DNA from: Bugula neritina
Lineage: Eukaryota > Bryozoa > Gymnolaemata > Cheilostomatida > Bugulidae
Assembly: GCA_964035545.1 (NCBI GenBank)
Contig: OZ037766.1
Location: 14,251,222-14,315,221, forward strand
Reading direction: 5' to 3'
Length of the DNA stretch: 64,000 nucleotides
Part shown: in pieces, positions 26,531 through 40,500 of the stretch
Layout of the letters: the number at the start of each line of letters is the position of its first letter
How positions within the stretch are numbered: position 1 is the stretch's first letter
Position numbers and translations under genes: made by a program
Notes under the pieces: generated by a model
The model's database searches: none
Told to the model about the DNA's origin: nothing
Seen by the model: only the letters and a program-made list of their open reading frames with translations

Positions 26531-27160
26531 CTAGAGTATTTGTCAGAATTTCATTGTTTTCTTCAACAAAGCAGGGTAATAAACCTTTCCATATCCCTTC
26601 TGCACCAGAGCAGTCATGTCAAAAGTATTACAGTTACTAAATGTGACTGCATAGCCAAATTGAAGGAAAGGTGATCTGCATCAAACACATATATAATCTA
26701 AGTTGACTTGTTTTAGTCCATATTTTTCAGGTTTTGATGACATTTGGCAGGTCGTATTTGTATTTTTTTTTATAAAATTAGCTCAGCATTTAAGATTTCA
26801 ACTAACTTTTATTTGAGAAATAAAAACTATATAAAAGATTTTTAATTATTAACATGCCAACTTATCTTATCATGTATGGATGAAGCACCTAAATTAGGTC
26901 ACACATCATATTCTTTTCTACATTTTGTAAAAATATATAAAAACTTTTTACACTATGCAAGTACAACATGTAGCAAATCAATGCTATAGAGAAACTGTCA
27001 ATTTGCATTTCAAGCTCATCTTGGGCCGACTCCTTGAGAATCACATATATGTGGCTGTCTAGTATACAAAGTAACACTCATACAAAACCTAGGTTTTTGA
27101 TCTTGATTGAGTTAAGTCCCAAGTCCTCTCGGAGCTCCGGACAGTACGAAACAGGAAACC

Positions 27161-27574
27161 CTACAGGTACAGGCTGGAATTGCAGGCTATAGCATTGAAG
27201 GTGTTAATACGGGTATTCATGTTGTGGGTGGAAGATTTCATAGATTGAAGGGTGTTATTTAGGGTTGGAAATAAATCCTCATTAGCAGTAATGTGACACA
27301 ACAAAGAAATTCTCTGTGCCTGTCTGCACTTTCTTAAGATTTCTAGGCCTGGGTCAAATTTGGCATCTGCTACTGATACTTCACTACTCCTTAAATTTTT
27401 AATGAACCTTACAGCCCTATTTTGAGTACTTTCTAACTTTGTTATTAGATTCTTATTGCGCGGGTCCCATACTTCAGCAGCATATTCTAGGAGAGGTATA
27501 CACAGAGTTTTATATGCAAGAATGAAAACATTTTCTGAGGCATTTCCTAGTGTGAATGGGTTTTTTTTATTCAA
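27161..27574 (-). mobile_element. LINE (non-LTR retrotransposon) reverse-transcriptase C-terminal fragment
   Basis: A 137-codon open frame carries the hallmarks of the end of a Jockey/CR1-type ORF2: AYKTLCIPLLEYAAEVWDP, then KLESTQNRAVRFI. This is the thumb/C-terminal region found after the reverse-transcriptase palm. Upstream domains are missing and the frame stops soon after, so it is a 5'-truncated dead copy. It lies between RNG-B and RNG-C. Confidence 0.8.
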
Positions 27575-27935
27575 AAATAATAAAACATGAGACCATGGTT
27601 AACTGACTTGAGCAGGTTTTTTAAAGGAAGATAAATACTGCTAAGGGCTTAAAAACACCATCATTGAGCCAATTCAGACAATTAAGGTGTCTTGTAGTGA
27701 AAATCTAGCTAAGCACGCATATCTGCATTATAACCAGTAGATAAAGGGAAAACAATACCTACATGCATAATGATGGCGTCAACAAATATTGAAGGTGCCT
27801 TAGTAATGTTCTAAAAATTACCCACAATTTACACTCTTGCTATTTATCATGCAGAATATCTTTATATGTTTCCAGATTTTAGAAAAGCTCATATGATTTG
27901 CTTATATGTGTAGGATGAAGTTCGTTGTGTGTGCG

Positions 27936-27962
27936 TGCTCGTGTGTGTGTGTGTGTGTGTGT
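27936..27962. repeat. (GT)n microsatellite
   Basis: GT dinucleotide run with one C interruption at its left edge. Confidence 0.9.
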
Positions 27963-28526
27963 AATATTATATAGTGTCCATATACTGTATGAATATCAAG
28001 AAAGTATTGAATATGAGCTGTAGGTATTTATTAAATAGTAATGCCACATGATTATATACCGTAAATAAAAAAAGCCATCAGCAATACAGTTTGTAAGAAA
28101 TTTGTTGAAAAACAATGTTTAGTTCGTAGGCTTGCAGATTAACAAAGTAAATTGAAGTTGAAATGAAAAACTGGTATAAAAGTTTGCATGTGTATTTATG
28201 AGTATAAAAATATGTAATTGTTACATAGAATGTTGTGTACCAAACTCAGGACGGGAACACCTGTAAAAAGCTTCAACAAATCAAGTGCATTATTTCACAG
28301 CAACAACAGCACACATGTTATGTCACAAGTACCAAACACAAAACATAGTATGTTTTCAATACACAACCCTTACATAAAAGTACCTCATTGGATCTATTGA
28401 TGTGTTCAAGCTATGAAACCTTATGCACATGTTCTTTAATAAAAAAACAGCGTTGCAGCAAAATATAAAAACTAAGCATAATGTAGTCATAAATCACTTT
28501 GGTCAATACAAACTCTTCGGCATTAT

Positions 28527-31500
28527 CTACTCATGAATCATGATGGCAGCCTCGTCATCATATAGAGGTGGACAAACTTGGAAGTTGTCTTCAGTCAAGT
28601 TGGTAGGGTGTCGACAAATTGGGCAAGATTGGTCTTTGCTCATTATCCATTTACCAATGCACTATAAAACACACAATAAATGCATCATTGTAAAATGTAA
28701 ATTAAATGCATATAAATGACAATACTTTAGGATGGTGTTAGACGGTAGACTAATGCCATTTTGGAAACCTTACTAATTTGGTATAATTACATCACTACCA
28801 AACTTTCAAGATTACACTTTGTTTTTTTTTAATATTTAAAACGTTTCATCAAAATAATGGCTCTTCCCGAACAGACAGAGCTCTGTACATCCTGAGCTAG
28901 CTGCCTACCTTAGCATGGAAAGTATCATGCTCACACTCCAGCGGAAACCGGGGATGTTCTTCAGAAAATTCCAAAGCACAAATTGTGCATTCATCCTGTA
29001 TTAAAGTAATTTAATATATTTATAAGTAATATAATATTTATAAGTAATTACTAATTTGAGCGGGTAGAGCTTCAACTGGTCGAAACATAATGATGACAAA
29101 CTGCTACAATATAGTAACTCTAACTATGCTATTGTTTTCCACACGCCTGCTGTTTGAACATATTTTTTGTTAAATTTTGGTATGCAACAAAAATGCAAAG
29201 TCAATCTCTATTATCTAGAGCAATATTTGAGTAATAAACATATTTAAAAAAATGTTTACTAAAGAAACTTACTTTAAATAACTCGAAGACTTAGGCAGTC
29301 ATTTAAACAGGCTAAAAATCATTACACAAAAACACTAAAACAATAGCACAAAACAAATAAAAGCACTACAAGTTTATTTCTACAATAATCTTTGACAATA
29401 AAACTAATCATATTGAATGTTGGGTGATATGTTAGTCACTTGAGCTGCTGCACAGATTACCTGGTTCCAGTCATCATTCATATCCTCCTCCGCAGGTACT
29501 TCCTGCTGGGAGCCCCAGGCCTTCCAGTCAAACTCCTCCAACTCCCTGAGAATCAGACTACTATTAGAGTGGTTGGACTGTATTGATGTCTCACTCACAG
29601 TCCGTACTCTTTCCAGTTGGCAGAGGGAGGTGAAAGACAACTCCGAGTCATTTGAACAATTTGATGCTTCGCTGATAGTACGGAGGCGGTTAGGAATAGT
29701 TGGTGTTCCCTCATTTTTTGATACTGCTGCAGTTTTAGGTTTTTTCTTAGCTTTCTTTTTGGTAGATGCCTTTAATTCTGATTTTGCATGAGCATACACA
29801 CACTAAAATACAACAATTGATTTATGAAACTCACAAAAAGTTATAATTTTCATTAAAACTTTGAAGCCAAGCAGCTAAAAAGCTAAACTGAATTTCAAAA
29901 ACAATTTAATTGTGCAACTAGTTAAAATTTAGTCAGTGAAATCTGAAGATTGCACCATGAGTCATCACTATATAAGTGCTTGCAGTTAGGACTACAGCTA
30001 TTTTGCAACAGCTGATCAACTCAGCCAATAATGTGAGAGTTTTATATACTGCAAGCAAGAGAAACCGCTGCGTCAATTTCAAATACAGTTCAACATATTG
30101 ACAAATAGTTTTCAAATTAAGAAAACTCTTTAATTGTAATGTTATTAGTAAAACACGCATTCAATTACAAACCTCAGAATCTTTTAAATTACATTTCCCC
30201 TTCATGTTAGGTCGGCACATCTCAAGTTTAGGCAATGGTTTGAGATCAGACTGGCCGTGAGCGTAAGAACATTGAGCCTTGGTGTTGGAACAACGTCCTG
30301 ACTGCCACAGCTTGCAGATTACGGTCTTTTTTCTCAAATGTTGAATGCGCCAAAAGCAGTAATGATTGTCACATGGTTCAGGGTGAGGTGGATTGCTTTT
30401 CTACATACGTTATTATCATAATATTATATACCATAATATTATATACCATAATATGTATTTTTCTAGATAATAAACAGCCTATCATAGTAGTAAGTGAATG
30501 AAATGAGTTTTTTAATCACCAATCCTTTCAACCAATAAAACAGAAACCAATTGTGTAAAGACATCGTAACAATACCTTAGGCGCCGTCTTTACTGGACCA
30601 TCATCTTTTTTAAACCACTTTGGAAGTGGTCGCAGTTCTTTTTTCCCATGAGCAAATATGCATTCATCACCCCATGGGCAAACTTTCTTGTTCATATAAT
30701 CCCAGCAAAGGCCTGTCTTATTCAAGGAACTCGACTTAGGCAACTTTCTCTCCTATAATTGAGTTTAACCTGACATTCAAATCTAACTGATGTGTACTTG
30801 AAAGATTGAATTAAAATGGAGATTACTTTGAAAAAAAGCTGAAAAAGTAACAACTTCTCTGGAATCAAACCAACGAAAGCGACCAATAATTCAGTCAGAT
30901 TAGCCTAGTTGACAAGTTGTTCTAAAAAATTAATAAGGTAGCAAAACTATATTCTATAATTATAAACACAACATTTCTTTCAATGTAGGCAAATTTCAAT
31001 ACATAACACAGTTACAATGATCTACTGTTAAGAATGCTATATAAATTTTACCTTAGTAGAGTAAACAGCAGTTTCATTTTTAGCACTCTGAACAGGAGTG
31101 CATTGTTTAGGCTGAGATGATACTACACTCGCAAATGAAAGTGACTTCTGCACTTTGGCCGTTGTCAGCTCTTTATCACACTCCACCACTTGGGGGACAA
31201 CTTGCTCAGTGACTGCAACACAACGTATAGGAAAGTTCTATAAAACACAAGAACTACATAAATTCAATACAATATCAAGATGCAAAAGAAACTTAAAAAT
31301 ATTGGTAACTACAACAAAGTTTTATTTTATGGTAGTGATGATCCAGATTAAAAAAGATACAATGCAATATCAAAGATGCTTCAGCATTCTGTTGTATAAT
31401 ATTATAGTGCATCATAAAAAATATATATAAAATTCAAATTTAAAAGAATAACAAAAAAATATAATAAGGAAAAAAACTGTATTTCTGGACTGTATACAGT

Positions 31501-34500
31501 TTTCAATTTATGATTTGAGTTGCAAATTATTTCTCTCAGAATGACACAAATCAAGTTAACTGAAATCATCAACGTAGCTTTATCATTTCAACCAGCCAAG
31601 TTATATGCGAACACAACATCATGAGCTAAATACTGACCATCATCACTTTCCTTCCAGCCGAAAGACAGCTGACCAATCAACTCTTGCTCAGTCACACCAA
31701 TATTCCTCCCATCAGTAAACTCTACAGGCACTACGAAAATAAGAAGTTATATATATATAACAACACGTCAGCCTACTTATGTGGCAGACATTTAAGCTCA
31801 ACTTGTGTGGCGTTTTCACTATCATTATATATACCACTTCAAGTGGTATTATATATAATTAAATAAGGCATGTGTAACGTTGAAAAGCCGGGAAAATAAA
31901 ATTGTTGTTTACAAGTTTAAATTAACAATTACCAGACTCAGCTGATGGACCACTCCTAGTTATCTGTGGATCTTCATGTCTACTTCCATCCAAGCCAACA
32001 TTTTGCACTGCAACATTTGGAGTTGCCACCTCTTTTACAATTGGTGTCATCATTTCCTCCAAAGAGTTGACATTCGTATCAGCAGAAGTTGAGGTGTTGA
32101 CATTGGGCTGCAGAACTAAGTTCTCAAAGGTGCTGGTGATTTCTCCTTCCACATTCTTGCACATTGAAGGTGGAATAAGGTTGCTAAAAAAACTGCTGTC
32201 ACAGGATATTGCAGTTCCACCAGCGTGTTCAGGTGGTAAGTCTCCGCCAGCAACTACGGCTTGTAATATAGCCGCATCATCATAAGCAATGTTGGACTGT
32301 TGAGAGAAACTTGAAGGTTGAGGAAAAGCAAACAAGTTGGTATCAGTGAACGCGTCAAAGGTACTGGATCTGTCTGTACAGATACCACTGGTAGCAAAAG
32401 AGCTATCAAGAAAATCTGCTCTATCTGGTTTCCATATTTCAGAAAGATATGGGAACTTCATATCCACGGAAACATCAGGCTCCGGCAAAACGGTGTCCAA
32501 ACAAGCATTCTGTGCCACTATTCCAGAATCTACAGCCCAGAAATGTAAAAACAGATATGAAAGTGACACATAAACCAGTATAGATATAATACCAAAATCA
32601 CCCAAGCATATCAGCATGTTAAATACCAGGAACTTTCAAGATACCATATCTTGCCTATAAGATATGATTGTATTAGCAAATTTTAAGTTACAACAAGTGA
32701 TATGCTGTTGCAGGTCATTTACATCTAAATACACTACCTTCAGAACTGTAGCTGAATTCACTGTTGTTATAAACCCGACTCTTTGTTTTAGCTACAGGCT
32801 TTGAGTATTTCTCTATAAACTCAGTCACGTGATCCATTGTAATGCATGGATTCACAGAAGGCAAGTTTGACATGGACTCCCCATTTTCTAATCGCTTCAA
32901 GTTTTCTCGAAAAGTCTCCTTTAACAAATAAATAATTATGCTTTATGGTAAGTGAAATTTTACAAACTTAATATTTTCCTGATAGCAACAGTTTGACTAA
33001 AATTTTCAATTGCTAAGAATATCACTTTTATAGATGAAATATTTTATAGATAAGAACTTGGATTGGTATATAAGAACAAAACTTGCCAAACTAAAGACTT
33101 CAACTGTATTCCATACTGTAACTTTCAACTAGTACTTACCAACCATAAAATTATCTTCTCAAAGGAAAACCACTACTCAAAGCTATTTGGGTGCCACATA
33201 ATGCTCAGCTGTAAGACTGGCTGTATTTTCATTTTTTGTGTTCTGTTTAGTTTTGTCAGTATCGTTGATACTTTGTATTTTAGTAGTAATTATATATAAA
33301 TATATTATATAAATATTTTATATAAATGTGTTCGTTTATGTTTATAGGTTTACAGATATATATATATATATATATAATCACACATCGGCCAACTTATGTG
33401 GCAGATATTTAAGCCCAACTTGTGTGGCGCTTTCACTATCACTATATATACCAACTCAAGTGGCGATATATATAAATATGTAATGCCACTCAGTGGTGAT
33501 GAAATATAGATAACGATAAACAACAAAATATGAAAAGACAACTCCAAGAAAATCACATGCTACTTGACAAATATCTGTCATTGAACACTACTGTTGAGTT
33601 AAAAACTTGGCATCAATGAAAATTTTGATTTTCTCTAACATCTATGGTATTGATTGTATTAAAAAAATCTGTGCTGTTTATTTAGCTATCATATACCTAC
33701 AATAATTTGGGCAAAGTAAGATAAAACTAATTTCTGAACTAGTTATTTTCTAAAGTCTGTCTTTCCATAAAATAATGTTTGGATAGATGGCACCACTATA
33801 TAGGGATTATTAAAAAAAGCCAGATATGCACTTATATTTACCGGATGCTAAATAATTTGCTTCAAGAACTTATTTTTGAAGTTTTACTAGCTATCCCTTT
33901 CATTAAATCAACTGTATAGGTGCAGTATTTTGCAGATTTTTGAAAGTCTGCCTCAGTGATTCTTTGAACAATCCTAGATGACAATTTGACAGCACTATTT
34001 GTAATCAATCATCTAGGAACACCATTGCTTTAAACTAATTTTAAAAATATTAGCACATTTTCTGCTCTTTATCTTAATGCATCAAATGAGAACAAAATCT
34101 TCTACTAAATTTTTTTTTCATTGCTGATATTATTTGAAGCACCAATGCACAATAAGCTGGTATGTTTTTAATGTTTATTTCAGATTAATTATAGTATTCT
34201 ACTTGAATTTACATAACAAAGAGAATTTTAATATACAATAGCATTAAACTAATTTAAATACATTTTTCACAAACATATATAAAAAGAGACTTTGAACTGT
34301 GATTCTTTGCTATAGTGCACAAACAACAGTCAGCTAGTACACCTTCTAGAAAGACTCTAGAAAGACTAACCCAACTTTTCAGTAATATATTATATTGAGT
34401 TAAAGCTGAATGTAAAGCTACTATATGCTCTTTTTTCTCAAACCCATATCTGAGTTCTTTTTATTTTGAAATGCTTTACAGAGCACAAATAAGAGCAACC

Positions 34501-37500
34501 CCTAACTATATATTTCACATGCAGTGGCTAATATTTAAAATAGTGCTTCTCAAAAAACCTAAAGCTATATATGCTAAAAGCACAATTTGAAAACCATTTT
34601 TCTATCTTTTTATAAGCTATTGAAACTTTGTTTGGGCTAGAAAGCGTGTTGTTACTCTAAAAGTTACTTTTTAATTGCAATAGCTTTGTATGAAATATAT
34701 TAGCAAGCTTCTGAATATGCCTTGAATTTTTTTTAATTTTCAACTGTAATTTTTATAGATTTAATGTTAACAAGTGGTACATAATATACAAGCTTTTTCA
34801 AAACTCACTCCCAACTCTTAGCAATTGGGCATTTTGCTTGCATGAACAGACGTTTCAGAACTTGTCTTTGTTGCTGTTTTTATGTACTTTTTATTTAATT
34901 TTACAGGACATAATGGGGCTCATTTGTTAAACTATATAAGTCATCACTGGTAAACTACATTTTCTTACTGGCTTTACCTAGCATAAATATTATATTGATA
35001 ATTTAAATATTGGCACTCAACAATTTGTAAGCTAGTATAGCAGTTTATTCACAATCTTACAATATAGGCAGCTGGTTTATCTTTCTTTTTGTCCTGATTC
35101 TATAGAGACAAATTAACATAATATCTATATGACAAGGACCAGATTTGTTCCTAATTTTTTTGTTTGAGGATCAGTATACTACTATCACTATGCTATAGCC
35201 TTGTAAACTGAGGCAAGTAGATAACTTTCCTTCTACAATGTTTAAGACATCTTCCATTGAAATACAGAAAGTTAATGCATGCTTTATAAACATCAGCAAG
35301 ACTTTTCTAGTATTTTAGTAATACTTATATTATTAAACTTTTCTTGCAATTGTTTTCCCAACATCTATTGTGCGTAACACAATGCTACTTTAAATCTTAA
35401 TTAAACAACTTAGCTATGTAATTACAGGTTATTAACTAAAGCTTGCCAATTTTCACAAAAGCTAGACTTCAGAATAAGCAATTTTGGCTTGCTTTGTTGA
35501 TAGCCTACCGTAACAGAGAGCAATCCAGTAAGTTGGGTATGGGGTAAATGTTTCAATTTGTTTTAAGTTTCATAAAAAGCTCTTTCAGTAGCTCTTTTCA
35601 CAAATTGATAAAAAACAATATTGCGGATTATTGGAGTAGAGATACAAACTGAACAACAATCATTAAACGTGTTTTTTCATTGAGCAAATTTTAAAATTGG
35701 TTTATCTTGTAAAAGCAAAATATAACTGGTAGTCATCAAAATGCAATTTAAATATTATGTTTGCAAGCCAGAGTATGACAAGTAGGGCAACCCTGACTAT
35801 TAACAGGTTACAATTGCTAGATGGCGAGAATGAAGTTCTTCATTTCTAAAGCCTTGGCCCTAAAGTAAATAGAACAGCCTACAAATTAGTAACTTTAGTT
35901 GTTGACTGACTAAACAATAATTAAGTAACTGAATAAATAAAAATTATCCAGTCATATTTCAATGGGCTAACTTTTGCAACCGAATAAGCACTGTTACACT
36001 GGAGGAAAACTTCAAGTGAAACCATTAACATCAATATAGCAGTTGTTTTTCACCACTAAAATAATGAGTTCAACTAAAAAAGCTTCTTTGATATAAAATA
36101 CAAAATCATACAACTTTCCATGGCTTATTCAATACTTTAGCAATGATCAATTTTACAAAAACTGGCTTGCTCTATGTTTTCTTATACAACTACAGCTGAA
36201 CGGTAACAGTGAACAGTTTTACAAAATGCAATTTATCATCTTTGAAAAGATTTCTTGCTGGTATGCAGTTCCAGCAGATTGAAGAGATTTGGTCAAAGTT
36301 TATATTAGTTCAGTATATTGAATACTGGGGGATTGTCAGAAAACTTACTACTAACTTAATTTCCTATGTTGTACTTATTGTTCCCCTTTTGTGTATCTCA
36401 AGGTTGGAGCCTACTATTAACCCTTTCATGAAACTCATTACTTCTAAAATTACATAATTTGTCAGCTGTTGGGGTTTTCTACAAGCTTTTAGTAGATAAT
36501 TAAGTTGCTTAACCCTGTTGGTTTTAGGCTAAGAGAGGCAATGGTAGAAAAGTTGAGTTGAACATTCTCCTTTTACTTTCAAATCACAAACTTACTTTAG
36601 GTGTTTATACACATAAAGTATTCAAGCATTTGATGAGATTTGGTGGTCAAAAACTTAAACTACTTTTGCTGATACAGAATATTTTATTTTTTGAGTTTTC
36701 AGTGTAACAGGTTAGCTGGTTGATTATTACTGCATGCTTTATAATCACTAGTATTGGCTAATTCTAAACTAAATGGTCAAGTCTTCAAAATATGAAAAAA
36801 AAGTTTAAGCAACTGCAATGAAGATACTGGTAGACGAATTAAAGACGTCCACCCCTTGTTTTAAGTTACCATAATTCCTGGCCTAATGTACCATGATGTG
36901 ACTTTATCGTTAAATTCTAATTCTTAAATTCTCATGTTGGCTGCAATTTAGTTAGGATAAGAGCAAATTCACAGTTTAGCTATCATAATAATTATCAAAT
37001 AGCTACAATGTTAGTATTCATGTCTAATTTTTAGTTAAATTATTTTATTTGGAAACATTCTGCAGTCAGGTAGCATATTTGCTATTTTACTCAGTTTTTT
37101 CCAGAGTTTCTAATAATTTCAAACACATGCAACAAAATATTCTCAGCAAAATGTTTGCCTATTTTACGAATGCAGCTATACATAATATTTATAAAAAATA
37201 TTTATTTCCCAATGATTTTAAATAACTGCATCCAGTAGGGAGTTGTATAAGTATATACTAAGTAGAAAATATTGATTGGCATCTTTTGGAATTACACTGA
37301 ATTGTTAGTCTTATATACGAAGAACCAGTGTAGCATTGGTACTACATGCCTTTTTTAAACCCTAAAACTAGTCGCTGCTTTGAAAATTTCTCAAGTAAAA
37401 TAATGCAGTTGGAAATATATTGTTCAAGCAATGGGTGACTATCAAAATCTAAACTTCATGCTAGTCATATAATTTGACTAGTATACCCAACAAGAGTAGA

Positions 37501-40500
37501 GTAAGGCATGTATAGCAAAGTTTTCAACTTCAATTTTTACCAACTCTGATCATCATTTCTTGTGATTTCCATTAGATATATTGTGAATAAAGCTTGATGT
37601 ATTATATCTGCTACAGGGTTTAATATTTAGTAACACAAGCAAGCTGCAAGCATTTCATAATATTATCTCCTATTTTAAAGTTTATGTTGTAGTGACAGAA
37701 GACTGAAAGTTCAGCTATTATACTCAGTCAGTTGAAAAAGGTTTCTCACAATTATTATAAACTCTTGTACTGAAACAACACTAAACCCAGAAAAATTGAA
37801 CAGCCTAAAGATTTTGCTTTATTGTACAGTATTTGAGGGTAAAGTTTTTCAAAATATTTGCTGCACTGCAGAATTTATAAATAGGAAAGTGCTTTTGAAG
37901 TTACAGTCAAATAGGCTAATTCTAGGATCTTTGTATGAAGTTCAAACTAAAGTACCCCTCTTGGCAGCCATTTTCTAAGAAATTTAAAACCCCTAAGTTT
38001 CCTCATTAAAAATTATTATGAAGATCAAAAGAAACTCAACCCAAAACCAGCTATTACCCTTTGTATAATTATAGAGATGTGTTCTGCCTTTGGACCTTAG
38101 TAGAAGTAACTTGCAAGAACAGATAATTTTCTCTGTTACTAGCAGTATATAAATAAGAGATGTTGTCAAACTTGCGATTCTACCACTGGAAAGTTACAGT
38201 TCAGCTAGGTGATGCTTGCTGAGAAACCGCAGTACTTTTAAATACTATAACTAAATACTATATTGTTAGAAAAATGCTTGTTTCTACCAAAAACAATAAT
38301 AAAAAGTTGAGCAGAAAGTTGGAGAGAACAAAAGGTATGTATCTTCTTAAGTAGAATGCTATTTAATATTAATGCAGTTTCAACTGTTATTAATGGACAG
38401 TCAATTTTATGAGAACATAGAAAATTAATTTTCTTCATGTAAAAACGTAGCCTACTAAAAACATGAACGTCTATTTAAAATAATTTTATCATCAAACTGC
38501 ATAATTTAATTATAGTTTTAGTATCAAACATTTGAATTGCAGTTTTAATTTTGACAACAGGAGAAATAAAGCTATTGGATAATGAAAGTGACAATGAAGG
38601 TATAGAGAAATTATACATGAGGAGAAATCTTCAGGTGTATATCATCAAGCAATACAGACACTGTGTAGCAGTTGTGTTCTGCGGTTCTATAAACTCAGAC
38701 AGTGTATGTAAATGTTTTATATAGTACTGCAAATGATGCCGAAAAGATATTTATATCAGCTGCTTAAAAATTAGGCTGCCTCAAATTCAGACCCACATAC
38801 TTCTATAATAGCTTCAAAATATAAATGCTAGTATTACAACATACTGCTTAATTTTATATTGCTTTAAAGTGAATTCATTTCTATTACTTAAAAAAAGTAG
38901 ATGTAAGTAAATAGATAGTATACCTAAGCATATTATGCTCTGCAATTAATCTTTTGTGGTTGTGAGTTTACCATAAACTATTATTAAGTTTTTACTTGTT
39001 TTCAGCAAACAATGATAGAGAGCAAAGAGTGGTCAAAATAAAATGTGAGTATCTGTTACGAAAAGCCTACCTTGGCTTTTCATCTCAGACATTTGTGGTA
39101 TAATTTAGACAACATTGCATAATAGATCTAAAGAGTTTAAAAGTGTAAAAAAATTATGTATAAAAAGATTTAATGGTGGTTTTATATTGTATGAATTGTT
39201 AAAATAATTTTAATTTAAAAATAATAAGTTTAAATAAAATTGAGGACTCAGGACTTTTATTAGTGAAATGTTTGATAAGGAACTTTCATGATTTGAGTTA
39301 ATGTATCATTGCAGCAAGGTGGCTAATTGAGGAGTAGCAAGCTTTTAAAAAGCTCTTTACTGGGAAAATATTTTCATTAAAGAGCAGCTTGATGAGCTTG
39401 TGAAATGCATTCCCACAAGGACCAAGCAGCAAATATGAAAAAAATGTAAAAATATGCTATCGGAGAAAGCAGAAGTATCTCAACTAGTTGCTTATGTTTT
39501 CAGTATCTTTTGTTGTAACTAGTTTTTGAAGTAGCATTTTAGCACCTTATGAAACTGTCAATTTTTCCTATGATAAGTTGAGTTGACCAATAAAACTGTT
39601 CTTGTTTGGCTTGACTCTGCATATGATGTTGTATACACCACCTAAGTTTATGGAACCACATAAGTGGGTATTATGTGCACAAATGCCACACAAGTTGGGT
39701 ACTATTTAAATAAAGTGCTTAGACAATTTTGAATAAATCATTTTTAATAAGAATATTTTGAATAAATAATGTTGTTTAGCTACTATCAATGTATTTACCT
39801 ACTAATTATACTGGTTTTATTCAGAAATGGCTGGATATCACAGTAGTATTAACTTAGGTGGCGCTATAAACACCACCTAAGTTTATGCAGCCACATAAGT
39901 GGGTATTATGTGCACAAATGCCACACAAGTTGGGTACTATTTAAATAAAGTGCTTAGAAAATTTTAAATAAATCATTTTTAATAAGAATATTTAGAATAA
40001 ATAATGTTGTTTAGCTACTATCAATGTATTTACCTACTAATTATACTGGTTTTATTCAGAAATGGCTGGATATCACAGTAGTATTAACTTAGGTGGCGCT
40101 ATAAACACCACCTAAGTTTATGCAGCCACATAAGTGGGTATTATGTGCACAAGTGCCACACAAGTTGGGTACTATTTAAATAAAGTGCTTAGACTATCTT
40201 TAATAAATCGTTTTAATAAGAATATTTAGAATAAATAGTGTTGTTTAGCTACTATCAATGTATTTACCTACTAATTATACTGGTTTTATTTAGAAATGGC
40301 TGGATATCACAGTAGTATTAACTTAGGTGGCGCTATAAACACCACCTAAGTTTATGCACCCACATAAGTGGGTATTATGTGCACAAGTGCCACACAAGTT
40401 CGGTACTATCTAAATAAAGTGATTTGATTATTTTTAATAGATCATTTTTTACGATAATTTTTTTAAATAAATAATGTTACTGTTTACCTACTGATAATGT

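Larger units (their letters stand above)
23280..28526. other. Intergenic region between RNG-B and RNG-C
   Basis: About 5.2 kb, very AT-rich, with no intact gene seen. It contains the 5' flank and probably a 5' UTR intron of RNG-B, a poly-C tract (25052-25073), cryptically simple TAGTAATAC-like DNA (25530-26080), a CpG-containing block (26150-26530), a LINE fragment (27161-27574) and a (GT)n run (27936-27962). Confidence 0.6.
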
